Origin: Deltaproteobacteria bacterium
GTDB taxonomy: Bacteria > Desulfobacterota > SM23-61
Assembly (NCBI GenBank): GCA_016234425.1
Contig: JACRCA010000157.1
Span: 1 to 19,556 of the forward strand
Direction of reading: 5' to 3'
DNA length: 19,556 nt
A model generated the notes under the pieces. The model was not told the DNA's origin. It did no database searches and was given only the letters and a program-made list of their open reading frames with translations. Below are positions 7,073 through 13,690 of this stretch, piece by piece; the first letter of the stretch is position 1, and the number at the start of each line of letters is the position of its first letter. A program made the translations under genes and the position numbers.

Positions 7073-8080
7073 ATGAGGAAGGGAGGGCAGAAGAAAGAGG
7101 CTGGATGGCCGAAGAGAGGTTTATTTTCTTTATTTCTGACTTTTTTTCTGTTGATCTTTATTACACCGCCCGGTGGGTCAGCTGAAAAAACTTATCCCGA
7201 TCGGCCAATAAACCTGGTAGTGCCTTATGCGCCAGGTGGGGCCGCAGATTTAGGCAGCAAGGTGGTTGCCGAGAGAATCGCAGAATTTTTGGGGCAGCCA
7301 ATTATCAGCCAATATAAACCAGGAGGAGGAGGTTCTCTGGGTGCTGCTCTTGTGGCCAAAGCAAAGCCGGATGGATATACGCTTCTCGTCGGAAGTTCAA
7401 CCCCTCTGGTTTTATCCCCCATCGTGAAAAAACTTGATTACAAATTAGATGATTTCATTCCCATCGGTATTTATGGAATTACGCCCATCTGGCTGGCGGT
7501 GAAAGCCGATGCCCGATGGAAAACTCTTAAGGACTTCGTCGATGAAGCAAAGAAATCCCCGGGTAAATTGACGGTAGGTTCCTACGGAAAACTCACGGCG
7601 GCTCATTTTGTGATTGAGATGCTTAGCAAGCAGGCGGGCATCCAACTAACCCATGTGCCGTATAAGGCTACTCCCGAAGCATTGACGGCAGTTTTAGGAG
7701 GGCATGCGGATGGAGCTTTCGTTACAGGGGCAGGAGGTCTTTTAGAATCAGGATCCGTAAGAATATTGGCTGCAGCTGCGGAGCAAAGATTGGAAGGCGT
7801 TCCTGATGTGCCCACCTTTAAAGAATCCGGATATCCGATCGTATTGAGTGCAACCTACTCCTTATGTTTTCCTAAAGGGACGCCCAAAGAAAGTGTTGAT
7901 AAGCTGCATAATGCCCAGAAAAAAGCTTTTGAACGCTATGCGAAGGAAATCAGAGAAGGAATGAGGAAGGTTGAAGTTTGGGCGCAATTCCTAAGTCCCG
8001 AAGAGACCATCAAGCAATGGAAAAAAGAGTACGATTTGATCTATAGAATAGCTGAAGAATTGGGGGTGCTAGCCAAATAA
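7073..8080 (+). CDS. Tripartite tricarboxylate transporter substrate-binding protein (TctC/Bug family)
   Basis: A 335-residue periplasmic binding protein of the Bug/TctC family, which delivers carboxylates to TctAB-type membrane permeases. It has a classic signal peptide: basic N-region, hydrophobic core (about 17-31), likely cleavage after GGSA near 37, then the family start YPDRPINLVVPYAPGGAAD. Further family motifs are QYKPGGGGSLGAALVAKAKP and DGYTLLVGSS. ATG 7073 is preceded by GGAGG at a good distance and gives the basic N-region directly; a GTG at 7025 would add 16 residues ahead of the signal and is unlikely. No tctA or tctB is in the window, so it is an orphan here. Its ligand is unknown. 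A strong hairpin follows. Confidence 0.9.
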   Translation: MRKGGQKKEAGWPKRGLFSLFLTFFLLIFITPPGGSAEKTYPDRPINLVVPYAPGGAADLGSKVVAERIAEFLGQPIISQYKPGGGGSLGAALVAKAKPDGYTLLVGSSTPLVLSPIVKKLDYKLDDFIPIGIYGITPIWLAVKADARWKTLKDFVDEAKKSPGKLTVGSYGKLTAAHFVIEMLSKQAGIQLTHVPYKATPEALTAVLGGHADGAFVTGAGGLLESGSVRILAAAAEQRLEGVPDVPTFKESGYPIVLSATYSLCFPKGTPKESVDKLHNAQKKAFERYAKEIREGMRKVEVWAQFLSPEETIKQWKKEYDLIYRIAEELGVLAK

Positions 8081-8095
8081 CCATGATTTCCCAGA

Positions 8096-8123
8096 AGGGG
8101 GCGATCTTGTTCCTTCGCCCCCT
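8096..8123 (+). terminator. Strong GC hairpin after the TctC-type gene
   Basis: AGGGGGCGA (8096-8104) pairs perfectly with TCGCCCCCT (8115-8123) around a 10-base loop, 16 bases after the stop codon. No T run follows, so it may act with Rho, protect the 3' end, or be a bidirectional barrier. Confidence 0.6.
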
Positions 8124-8221
8124 GAAAGATATATCTTGATTAGCCGGCGAAGGCCTTTTCCTTTTGGCAAGCGACCGAAATATGTGTATGTTGGGCTTCC
8201 TCCCGCGAGTTTATCCGCAAC

Positions 8222-8338
8222 ATGGAGATTTTAGAATCGGCTGAGATTCCCTGTTATGAATGGCCAGAGCAAACCGCGAGGATCGCCAGCTTGGTTTCCC
8301 GATACGCCGAGTTTCGCTCTCCCTACCGGAGCAGGTAA
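8222..8338 (+). pseudogene. C-terminal remnant resembling NDP-forming acyl-CoA ligase (ACD family)
   Basis: An open plus-strand frame (free of stops from about 8143, ATG at 8222) ends at TAA 8336 and reads EILESAEIPCYEWPEQTARI followed by ASLVSRYAEFR. The pattern of a Leu-rich helix, IPCYEWPEQ, then an Ala/Leu helix ending in RYAEFR strongly recalls the end of an NDP-forming acetate-CoA ligase module (GIPVYxxPExAxxALxxLxRYAEWR). Nothing upstream supports the rest of such an enzyme, so it is a fragment. Its end overlaps the 3' end of the minus-strand oxidoreductase gene by 16 bases. Recognition is from memory of the family pattern. Confidence 0.5.
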
Positions 8339-9924
8339 GGAATTTCCACGTAGAGCGCTTTCTCCGGGCACTCAATCTCGCAGGGGAGGCAGAACCAGCA
8401 GGTGCGTAGCCCGAAAGGTACCCCGCAGTTCAAGCAGCGTTCGGCCTCGGCCATCGCCTCTTCCCGCGAGTATCCCAGGGCCACTTCCTGGAATCCTTTC
8501 CTTTGCGAGAGTGGCAGAGAAGGCAGGAGCAGCCGCAAGCGGGGTTTGGCCTGGGAAAGGTCGGCGGCAAATTGTAATTCATAGGGACTTCCATTTCGGC
8601 GGCCGTAGTATAGATCTTCTCCTTGCAGGAACCGTTGGATGGACAAAGCCGCTTCCTTCCCCTGAGACATTGCCTCCACGATCGTTTTGGAGCCACCAAC
8701 GAAATCTCCCGCAGAGAAGATTTTGGGATTCCCGGTTTGCAGGGTGAAGGGATCACAGAGGACCCCCGCAGATCGATGCCAGGAAGGATCTAATAGCTCC
8801 ATTTCCGGTTTCTGCCCGATGGCCACGATGACCATGTCTGCGGGAAAGTCCATGGTGGTTTTTTCATCATAGTTGGGGCGGAAGACGCCCTGGGAATCAA
8901 GTGCGGAAACACATTTCTTAAAGCTAACCCCGACCAATTTTTTCCCTTCCAGGCGAAATCTCTGCGGCCCCCAACCGTTCTGAATATGGACCCCTTCTTC
9001 CTCCGCTTCCCGAACATTCCATGAAAAAGCCGGCATCTCTTCTCGTTTCTCCAAACTAACAACACAGACCTTTTTTGCTCCCAGGCGAAGAGCAGTTTGA
9101 GCTGCGTCCACGGCTGCATTCCCACCCCCAATGACCACCACCCTTTCCCCCATCCTTGGAGGATTTTTCTTCCGCACCCTTTTCATGAACTCTAAGACTT
9201 GGAAGGCCCCAGGAGTATCTTCACCGGGACTGTTTAGTCTCATCTGCTCCCAGGCTCCCAGAGTCAGTAGAATGGCATCGAACTCTTTTTCTAATTCCTC
9301 CAGATCCATATCTTTTCCCAAGGTGCGATTCCCCATAAATTTAATGGACATATTCTGAAGGTAACTTAGATCTCTTTCCAAAACCTCTTGGGGGAGGCGA
9401 AACTCTGGGATGGCCCAGCGCATAAGACCTCCTGGTGAAGGTTCTTGGTCATATAGAGTTACCTGGAAGCCCCAAAAACGCAGGTAATAGGCCGCGGTCA
9501 GGCCAGCCGGCCCACCGCCGATGATGGCTACTTTTTGAGGAAGTTCTTGGGCCACCACGGGATTCCATGGCTTTCCGTCATGGTCGCTGAGAAAGCGCTT
9601 CAAGTCACGGATGGCCACCGGCTGCTCATCGATCTTTACCCGATTGCAGGCCGCCTCGCAGGGCCGGGAGCATACCCGCCCCAGGATGCCCGCAAAAGGA
9701 ACGGCCTCGCGCACGATCTCCAAGCCTTTTTCCGTCTTCCCTTGCACCAGCATAAGGATATACCCCTGACAATTCATTCCGATGGGACAGGCCTGGCGGC
9801 AAGGGGAAAGCTGTAAGCGCAGGTTGTCCAGGACGCATACCTCCACGCATCTACCACAGGCATGGCATTTTTTCTTGTCGATGCGAATGTTATCACTCAG
9901 GCTGGTGAGTATATTGATATCCAT
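8323..9924 (-). CDS. GltD/DPD-type NAD(P)H-binding FAD oxidoreductase with N- and C-terminal 4Fe-4S motifs
   Basis: A 533-residue flavoprotein built like the small subunit of glutamate synthase. In order: a single 4Fe-4S motif Cys20, 23, 26, 30 (CHACGRCVEVC); the Cys-rich helical GltD domain (Cys42, 46, 52 and Cys85, 89, 93); FAD motif IIGGGPAGLTAAY (134-146); pyridine nucleotide motif VIGGGNAAVDAAQ (264-276); second FAD motif IFSAGDFVGG (402-411); and a C-terminal set CLNC (497-500) plus CWFCLPCEIECP (509-520). It probably moves electrons between NAD(P)H and the Fe-S centres or the partner flavoprotein. AGGAGG lies four bases before ATG 9924 but only one base before the adjacent ATG 9927, so 9924 is preferred. 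It starts ten bases after the stop of the upstream flavoprotein gene, so the two are one operon. Confidence 0.88.
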   Translation of the reverse strand: MDINILTSLSDNIRIDKKKCHACGRCVEVCVLDNLRLQLSPCRQACPIGMNCQGYILMLVQGKTEKGLEIVREAVPFAGILGRVCSRPCEAACNRVKIDEQPVAIRDLKRFLSDHDGKPWNPVVAQELPQKVAIIGGGPAGLTAAYYLRFWGFQVTLYDQEPSPGGLMRWAIPEFRLPQEVLERDLSYLQNMSIKFMGNRTLGKDMDLEELEKEFDAILLTLGAWEQMRLNSPGEDTPGAFQVLEFMKRVRKKNPPRMGERVVVIGGGNAAVDAAQTALRLGAKKVCVVSLEKREEMPAFSWNVREAEEEGVHIQNGWGPQRFRLEGKKLVGVSFKKCVSALDSQGVFRPNYDEKTTMDFPADMVIVAIGQKPEMELLDPSWHRSAGVLCDPFTLQTGNPKIFSAGDFVGGSKTIVEAMSQGKEAALSIQRFLQGEDLYYGRRNGSPYELQFAADLSQAKPRLRLLLPSLPLSQRKGFQEVALGYSREEAMAEAERCLNCGVPFGLRTCWFCLPCEIECPEKALYVEIPYLLR

Positions 9925-9933
9925 CATTCCCTC

Positions 9934-11589
9934 CTATCGCATTCTGGTTAAGGGGCGATGAGAGACTTGGATTTCTTCCGGGTCTGAACCCCTTTTAAGC
10001 ATGATATGCTTGAGCCACTTGGAATCATCTTTTTGGGGATAATCGGAGCGATAATGCCAGAAGCCCCAGCGACTCTCCTGGCGTTCCAAAGAGGCGGTGG
10101 CTGAAAGTCTGGCACAGAGAATAATGTTCTCTACCTCGAGCATTTTGAAAAGATCGTGAATGCTGCGGATGGGAACTTTCTCCCGGATCTCTTTCTGGAA
10201 TCGCTCCATCCACCACAGGGCCATTTTCAGCTTGTATTCATTCTTGGGAGGGGTCACATAGTCATCGATCAAGCGGCGCACTTTGTACTCAAACTCCTCG
10301 ATGGAAACCTGCCCATCTTTCTGGTCCATCCGTTGCCGCAGGTCTCTTTTTAAATCCTCCAGGTTCTCAGGATCAGACGTCCCTAAGGTATTCCTCTGTC
10401 CCCATTCTGTGGCCTCTTCAGCGGCAATCTCACCAAAAACAAAGGCCCCGCTCAGATGTCCCCGGGCAACCAGGGATACATCGCCGGCAGCGTAAAGTCC
10501 GGGCAGAGTACTGGTAGCTTTCTCATCGACGAAGATTCCTGTCAGACCATGACCTCCACAGAGATAGAACTCTGTAGGCCAGAGCTCGATGTCGCCAGTA
10601 CGGAAATTAATTCCCCTTCCGGCAAAGAATCTTTCCTGCACCGGTCGCTCTGTCGAAAAAAGAATATCTTCGATCTCTTTGATCTTGGCCTCGGGCAGGT
10701 GTTTCATGCTCACGCGCATCGGACCCAGATCCTTCCGGTACTCTAAGGCAATCGATTGCAGCGAGGGATGACTGTCCTCAAAATGCACATCCATAGCATT
10801 CAGCAGATGGGCTCCTCGGGTTAGGGTAATGTATAAAAGAGGAGCATTGATATCTTTGATGATGTAATAATTCAACGTGTATTCAAAACCGGTAACCTGA
10901 GCTCCCGCCCGGAAGGCCATGCCGTACCCATCCCCGGTATTGCCGGGAAAATCATAGACCCCATAAAGATAGCCGCTGTTGGGAAGGCCAAAGCGAGCCG
11001 TACCCCCACAGGTAAGGATCACTGCTTTGGCATGGCAAACAATCAGTTCTCCTGTACGGATGTTGATCCCCACAGCCCCGGCCACCCGGCCTTCTTCCAC
11101 GATCAACTGGAGTCCCATCACCCGGTTGAAGACCTGGCAGCCCAAGCCAAGCACCCTTTTAGCCAGGATCGTTTTCAGTTCCGGTTCTTTCATGGCTAAA
11201 CAGAATTTCCCCCTGGGATGGACCTGGAGAAGCTCGTAGTTTCCTTCCTTGTCTCTGGGGAAAAAAATTCCCCACCCTTCAAGTTTCTTCATCATGGGGT
11301 AGCTGCGCCTGGCCATGAGGTAGTTCACGGGTTCATCCATGATCCCGCCACAGGCGAGCCCGTTGGACTCGACATACAGCTCAGGGGTGGTGACTCCAGG
11401 AACGGCCACGATGTTTAGCGCATCCATTCCCCGCGCAATGCAACCACTGTAAAGGATGTGTCCCTTCTCAAAAATAACCACCCTCTGCGAGGGGTTCACC
11501 TCTTTGGCCCGGATTGCGGCCATGGCCCCAGCGCTCCCCCCGCCAATAATCAGAATATCCGCATAGACATGAGACTCTCTAAACTCCAT
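9934..11589 (-). CDS. AprA/fumarate-reductase-like FAD flavoprotein
   Basis: A 551-residue flavoprotein of the succinate dehydrogenase/fumarate reductase superfamily. FAD motif ILIIGGGSAGAMAAIRA sits at 12-28, SGCIARGMDALNI at 48-60, GNTGDGYGMAFRAGA at 216-230, LPGLYAAGDVS at 362-372, then HLSGAFVFGEIAAEEA at 378-393. A helical C-terminal domain ends with ESRWGFWHYRSDYP (505-518). The SGCIARGMDALN and HLSGAFVFGE stretches resemble adenylylsulfate reductase alpha (AprA) more than FrdA/SdhA, but no AprB follows; the GltD-like gene takes that place. Substrate is unknown; reduction or oxidation of a C=C bond or a CoA-linked acid is possible. ATG 11589 has GGAGG five bases upstream. The longer frame from TTG 11658 is rejected because that TTG lies in the predicted -35 box. 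Confidence 0.85.
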   Translation of the reverse strand: MEFRESHVYADILIIGGGSAGAMAAIRAKEVNPSQRVVIFEKGHILYSGCIARGMDALNIVAVPGVTTPELYVESNGLACGGIMDEPVNYLMARRSYPMMKKLEGWGIFFPRDKEGNYELLQVHPRGKFCLAMKEPELKTILAKRVLGLGCQVFNRVMGLQLIVEEGRVAGAVGINIRTGELIVCHAKAVILTCGGTARFGLPNSGYLYGVYDFPGNTGDGYGMAFRAGAQVTGFEYTLNYYIIKDINAPLLYITLTRGAHLLNAMDVHFEDSHPSLQSIALEYRKDLGPMRVSMKHLPEAKIKEIEDILFSTERPVQERFFAGRGINFRTGDIELWPTEFYLCGGHGLTGIFVDEKATSTLPGLYAAGDVSLVARGHLSGAFVFGEIAAEEATEWGQRNTLGTSDPENLEDLKRDLRQRMDQKDGQVSIEEFEYKVRRLIDDYVTPPKNEYKLKMALWWMERFQKEIREKVPIRSIHDLFKMLEVENIILCARLSATASLERQESRWGFWHYRSDYPQKDDSKWLKHIMLKRGSDPEEIQVSHRPLTRMR

Positions 11590-11629
11590 AGAATCCTCCC
11601 CCCACTGCGCCTCATGAATTTTTCGTTTT

Positions 11630-11658
11630 TTAATACGATACTCTGAGTTCCGAGTCAA
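11630..11658 (-). promoter_or_regulatory. Sigma-70 promoter for the AprA-like/GltD-like operon
   Basis: On the minus strand TTGACT (11653-11658) and TATTAA (11630-11635) are exactly 17 bases apart; the -35 matches five of six and the -10 four of six positions. Transcription would start near 11623, about 34 bases before ATG 11589. Confidence 0.55.
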
Positions 11659-11672
11659 GTTTATTCAGCCAA

Positions 11673-11685
11673 TGATCGTCGATCA
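11673..11685. promoter_or_regulatory. Palindromic operator candidate TGATCGTCGATCA
   Basis: A perfect 6-base inverted repeat around a central T, 14 bases upstream of the predicted -35 box of the minus-strand operon and between it and the divergent maoC-like gene. The position suits an activator or a shared regulator. No regulator gene for it is adjacent. Confidence 0.35.
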
Positions 11686-11923
11686 CTTTGATTTCTATCC
11701 ATACTCCAGGGAAGAGGGCTGGGATAAGCTAAAAAGATTTCCAAGATTCGAGGATTCAAGGGCCAGGTCAATGCCTGGGGAAATTTCTGGGGCTTTCAGC
11801 GATAAAGAGGATCGGTGGGTATTTGGGGGAAAGAGAAATCGTCGGTTGACCAAGAAGGTGTTTTATGTTAAAGGAAATCTGTTATTGAATTTCTTGGGTG
11901 ATTGATCTAAGCAGGAGGGAACT

Positions 11924-12385
11924 ATGCCGAAGCGCATCATCCAAAATCTGGAAGAATTAAAGAAGATGGTCGGACAGGAAGTGGGAGTGAGTGACTGGCA
12001 TGCGGTGACGCAGGGGGCGATTAATATGTTCGCCGACGCCACGCTCGATCATCAGTGGATTCACGTCGAACCCGAGCGGGCGAAGCGGGAATCTCCTTTC
12101 GGCGGGCCGATCGCCCATGGATATTACACGTTAAGCTTAGCGCCCTACCTGTTGGCCAATATCATGGATGTTAAGGAGAAAAGGATGGGGGTGAACTATG
12201 GGCTGAATAAGCTGAGGTTCACGGCGCCGGTTCCCATTCCTTCTCGAATAAGATTGCGAGCCACCCTGGCGCAAATCGAAGAGATTAAGGGAGGCGTGCA
12301 GGCCACTTTCAATTTAAATTTCGAAGTGGAGGGTAAAGAGAAGCCAGCTTGCGTGGCTGAAGCCATCTACCGCTACTACGCCTGA
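11924..12385 (+). CDS. MaoC-like dehydratase / (R)-specific enoyl-CoA hydratase
   Basis: A 153-residue hot-dog fold protein with the hydratase-2 active-site pattern: FADATLDHQWIHVEPERA (about 36-53, catalytic Asp and His) followed by FGGPIAHGYYTLSL. Members hydrate enoyl-CoA or dehydrate (R)-3-hydroxyacyl-CoA in the cytoplasm. The length is typical for single-domain MaoC proteins and the sequence is intact. AGGAGG lies five bases before ATG 11924. It is divergent from the AprA-like flavoprotein operon, with 334 bases between the starts, which suggests joint control and a CoA-thioester role for both. The actual substrate is not evident. Confidence 0.9.
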   Translation: MPKRIIQNLEELKKMVGQEVGVSDWHAVTQGAINMFADATLDHQWIHVEPERAKRESPFGGPIAHGYYTLSLAPYLLANIMDVKEKRMGVNYGLNKLRFTAPVPIPSRIRLRATLAQIEEIKGGVQATFNLNFEVEGKEKPACVAEAIYRYYA

Positions 12386-12419
12386 ACATTCGGGTCGATC
12401 CATCTAATTGGAAATACAT

Positions 12420-12435
12420 GGGGGGATAGTTTACG
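12420..12435 (+). promoter_or_regulatory. Ribosome-binding site pointing to an ACG start codon
   Basis: GGGGGGA (12420-12426) lies six bases before ACG at 12433. The frame has a TAG at 12427-12429, and no ATG, GTG or TTG between it and the conserved N-terminal helix, so this site decides the start of the RodZ-like gene. Confidence 0.5.
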
Positions 12436-13206
12436 GAAACGCTCGGCCAGTATTTGCGGCGGGAGAGGGAATCCCGCAGCGTTTCCCTGGAGGAAGTATC
12501 CAGGTGCACGCGCATCAGTCGCCCATACCTGGAAGCCTTGGAGAATGACAATTTCCGTTTCTTCTCCAAGCGGGAATTCGTTCTGGGATTCTTAAAAGGG
12601 TATGCCCGGCATCTGGGCTTGGATCCCGAAGAAGTTTTGCAGCGCTACCGCGTTCAATCCGAGCTGGACAACCGCAAAGAAACCTTCCAGCAGTTACCCT
12701 TGTTCTCTCCCCCTGTCCCTCTCGCGGAAGAGATTGCCCAAGCAGAGCCCGTCCCCCAAAGACTGCCGCCCTTTAAAGACAGGAGACGTTCCCGTCGCAG
12801 CATTTTTGTGCAGGTGGCTATTGTGCTTGCGGCCTTAAGCCTTTCTTTTTATCTGCACCATCTCATGAAACAAGCGGAAGATCCAAGAAAATCACCGGGA
12901 GTTAAAGGCGCTTTTTCCCGGGGAGGTGAAGAAAAAAGTTTAGACGAAAAAGGCAGGAATTTTAGCTCTAAAGCTAAAGAAAGGACGGAAATGTTGCCTC
13001 GGGAAGCTCAAGGCTCGGCAGGCAAACATGGCTACCTGGAAAGCCAGAAAGTCAGAGTGATTGGTAACCGGAGGCAAAAATCCTACTCCCTTCCGGGCAT
13101 GAAGGATTACGACAGAGTTGAGTCTCCTCACCGGGTAGAATTCAATTCTGAAGAGGAAGCGGTAAAAGCGGGATATCACAAAGCCCCAGAGGGAAATGCC
13201 AAATGA
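12433..13206 (+). CDS. RodZ-like HTH membrane protein with C-terminal Ada-like/sunset-type domain
   Basis: A 257-residue protein if started at ACG 12433. Residues 2-75 form the RodZ-type HTH (ETLGQYLRRERESRSVSLEE, then ISRPYLEALENDNF and LGFLKGYARHLGLDP). A basic patch (RRRSRRS) precedes one membrane segment at about 124-142, followed by a charged linker. Residues 207-251 (VRVIGNRRQKSYSLPGMKDY, then HRVEFNSEEEAVKAGYHKAP) match the short Ada-metal-binding-like or sunset domain, but the usual Cys after Pro-Gly is Met, so metal binding is doubtful. The RodZ C-terminal beta domain is absent. RodZ proteins link MreB to cell-wall synthesis; here the role may be a membrane sensor instead. The only standard start, TTG 12454, would cut off the first helix and has no ribosome-binding site. 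Confidence 0.75.
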   Translation, partial: TETLGQYLRRERESRSVSLEEVSRCTRISRPYLEALENDNFRFFSKREFVLGFLKGYARHLGLDPEEVLQRYRVQSELDNRKETFQQLPLFSPPVPLAEEIAQAEPVPQRLPPFKDRRRSRRSIFVQVAIVLAALSLSFYLHHLMKQAEDPRKSPGVKGAFSRGGEEKSLDEKGRNFSSKAKERTEMLPREAQGSAGKHGYLESQKVRVIGNRRQKSYSLPGMKDYDRVESPHRVEFNSEEEAVKAGYHKAPEGNAK

Positions 13207-13223
13207 TAGAGGGGTTTTAAGAA

Positions 13224-13445
13224 ATGTTGGGGTTGAATGGTTTGGGAAAAATTTTAATTTTTTTTGGCTTAGTCCTCGCCGTCCTCGGAGTGCTTCTTCT
13301 TTTGCTGCCCAAAATTCCATGGCTGGGAAGGTTGCCGGGGGATGTCATTTTTCGTAAGGGAAATTTAACGATTTATTTCCCCTGGGTTACCTGCCTCCTC
13401 GTTAGCATTTTCCTCACGCTGCTTTTGGCCCTTTTCCGGAAGTGA
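13224..13445 (+). CDS. DUF2905 small membrane protein
   Basis: A 73-residue protein with two membrane segments (about 8-28 and 51-69) around a conserved loop IPWLGRLPGDVIFRKGN and the following IYFPWVT, the hallmark of DUF2905. ATG 13224 has a GAGGGG ribosome-binding site and lies 17 bases after the RodZ-like gene, so the two are probably co-transcribed. The function of this family is unknown. The length is typical and the gene is intact. Confidence 0.9.
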   Translation: MLGLNGLGKILIFFGLVLAVLGVLLLLLPKIPWLGRLPGDVIFRKGNLTIYFPWVTCLLVSIFLTLLLALFRK

Positions 13446-13477
13446 AAGGTTGCAAAAAAACAATAAATCGTTCCATG

Positions 13478-13504
13478 ATTGTGTCAGCTTTGCCACAATT
13501 TTTT
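13478..13504 (+). terminator. Weak Rho-independent terminator after the DUF2905 gene
   Basis: ATTGTG (13478-13483) pairs with CACAAT (13494-13499) around a 10-base loop and runs into six T (13499-13504). The stem is short and AT-rich, so termination may be partial. Confidence 0.45.
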
Positions 13505-13572
13505 CTGGCCTAAAATTTTGGGAAACGGATCTCTCGGATGATAGAGAAAACCGTGGTTTAAAACCCCGTCTA

Positions 13573-13590
13573 TTAAGGTGCTTAAGGCGC
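13573..13590 (+). repeat. Tandem 9-base repeat TTAAGG(T/C)GC upstream of lpxC
   Basis: TTAAGGTGC (13573-13581) is followed directly by TTAAGGCGC (13582-13590). It lies about 42 bases before the -24 element of the sigma-54 promoter, a distance compatible with an activator site, though two short copies may be chance. Confidence 0.35.
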
Positions 13591-13630
13591 TGATATAAAT
13601 TCCCTAAAAAAATTCGACGATTTTAATTTC

Positions 13631-13647
13631 CTGGCATTAAAATTGCT
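13631..13647 (+). promoter_or_regulatory. Sigma-54 promoter of lpxC
   Basis: CTGGCATTAAAATTGCT fits the sigma-54 consensus YTGGCAC-N5-TTGCW: the -24 GG and -12 GC are ten bases apart as required, with only the last C of TGGCAC changed. Transcription would start near 13658, about 33 bases before the lpxC ATG. The neighbouring gene cluster encodes a sigma-54 activator. Confidence 0.65.
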
Positions 13648-13690
13648 AAATTGGGGTTAAACTACGAAAGCCGGATAAGGAGCCGAAATA

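Noticed and set aside
8256..8747. Plus-strand open frame of 163 codons
   Set aside because: Mostly antisense to the GltD-like gene, and Pro/Arg/Ser-rich. The ligase-like remnant uses a different plus-strand frame.
11845..11873. Possible promoter TTGACC-N17-TAAAGG before the MaoC gene
   Set aside because: The -10 hexamer matches consensus at only three positions, too weak to call.
11672..11905. Plus-strand open frame of 77 codons before the MaoC gene
   Set aside because: No ribosome-binding site, its ATG lies next to the palindrome, and the translation shows no recognisable pattern.
13505..13521. Second sigma-54 lookalike CTGGCCTAAAATTTTGG
   Set aside because: It has TG where the -12 GC is required, so it misses an essential element.
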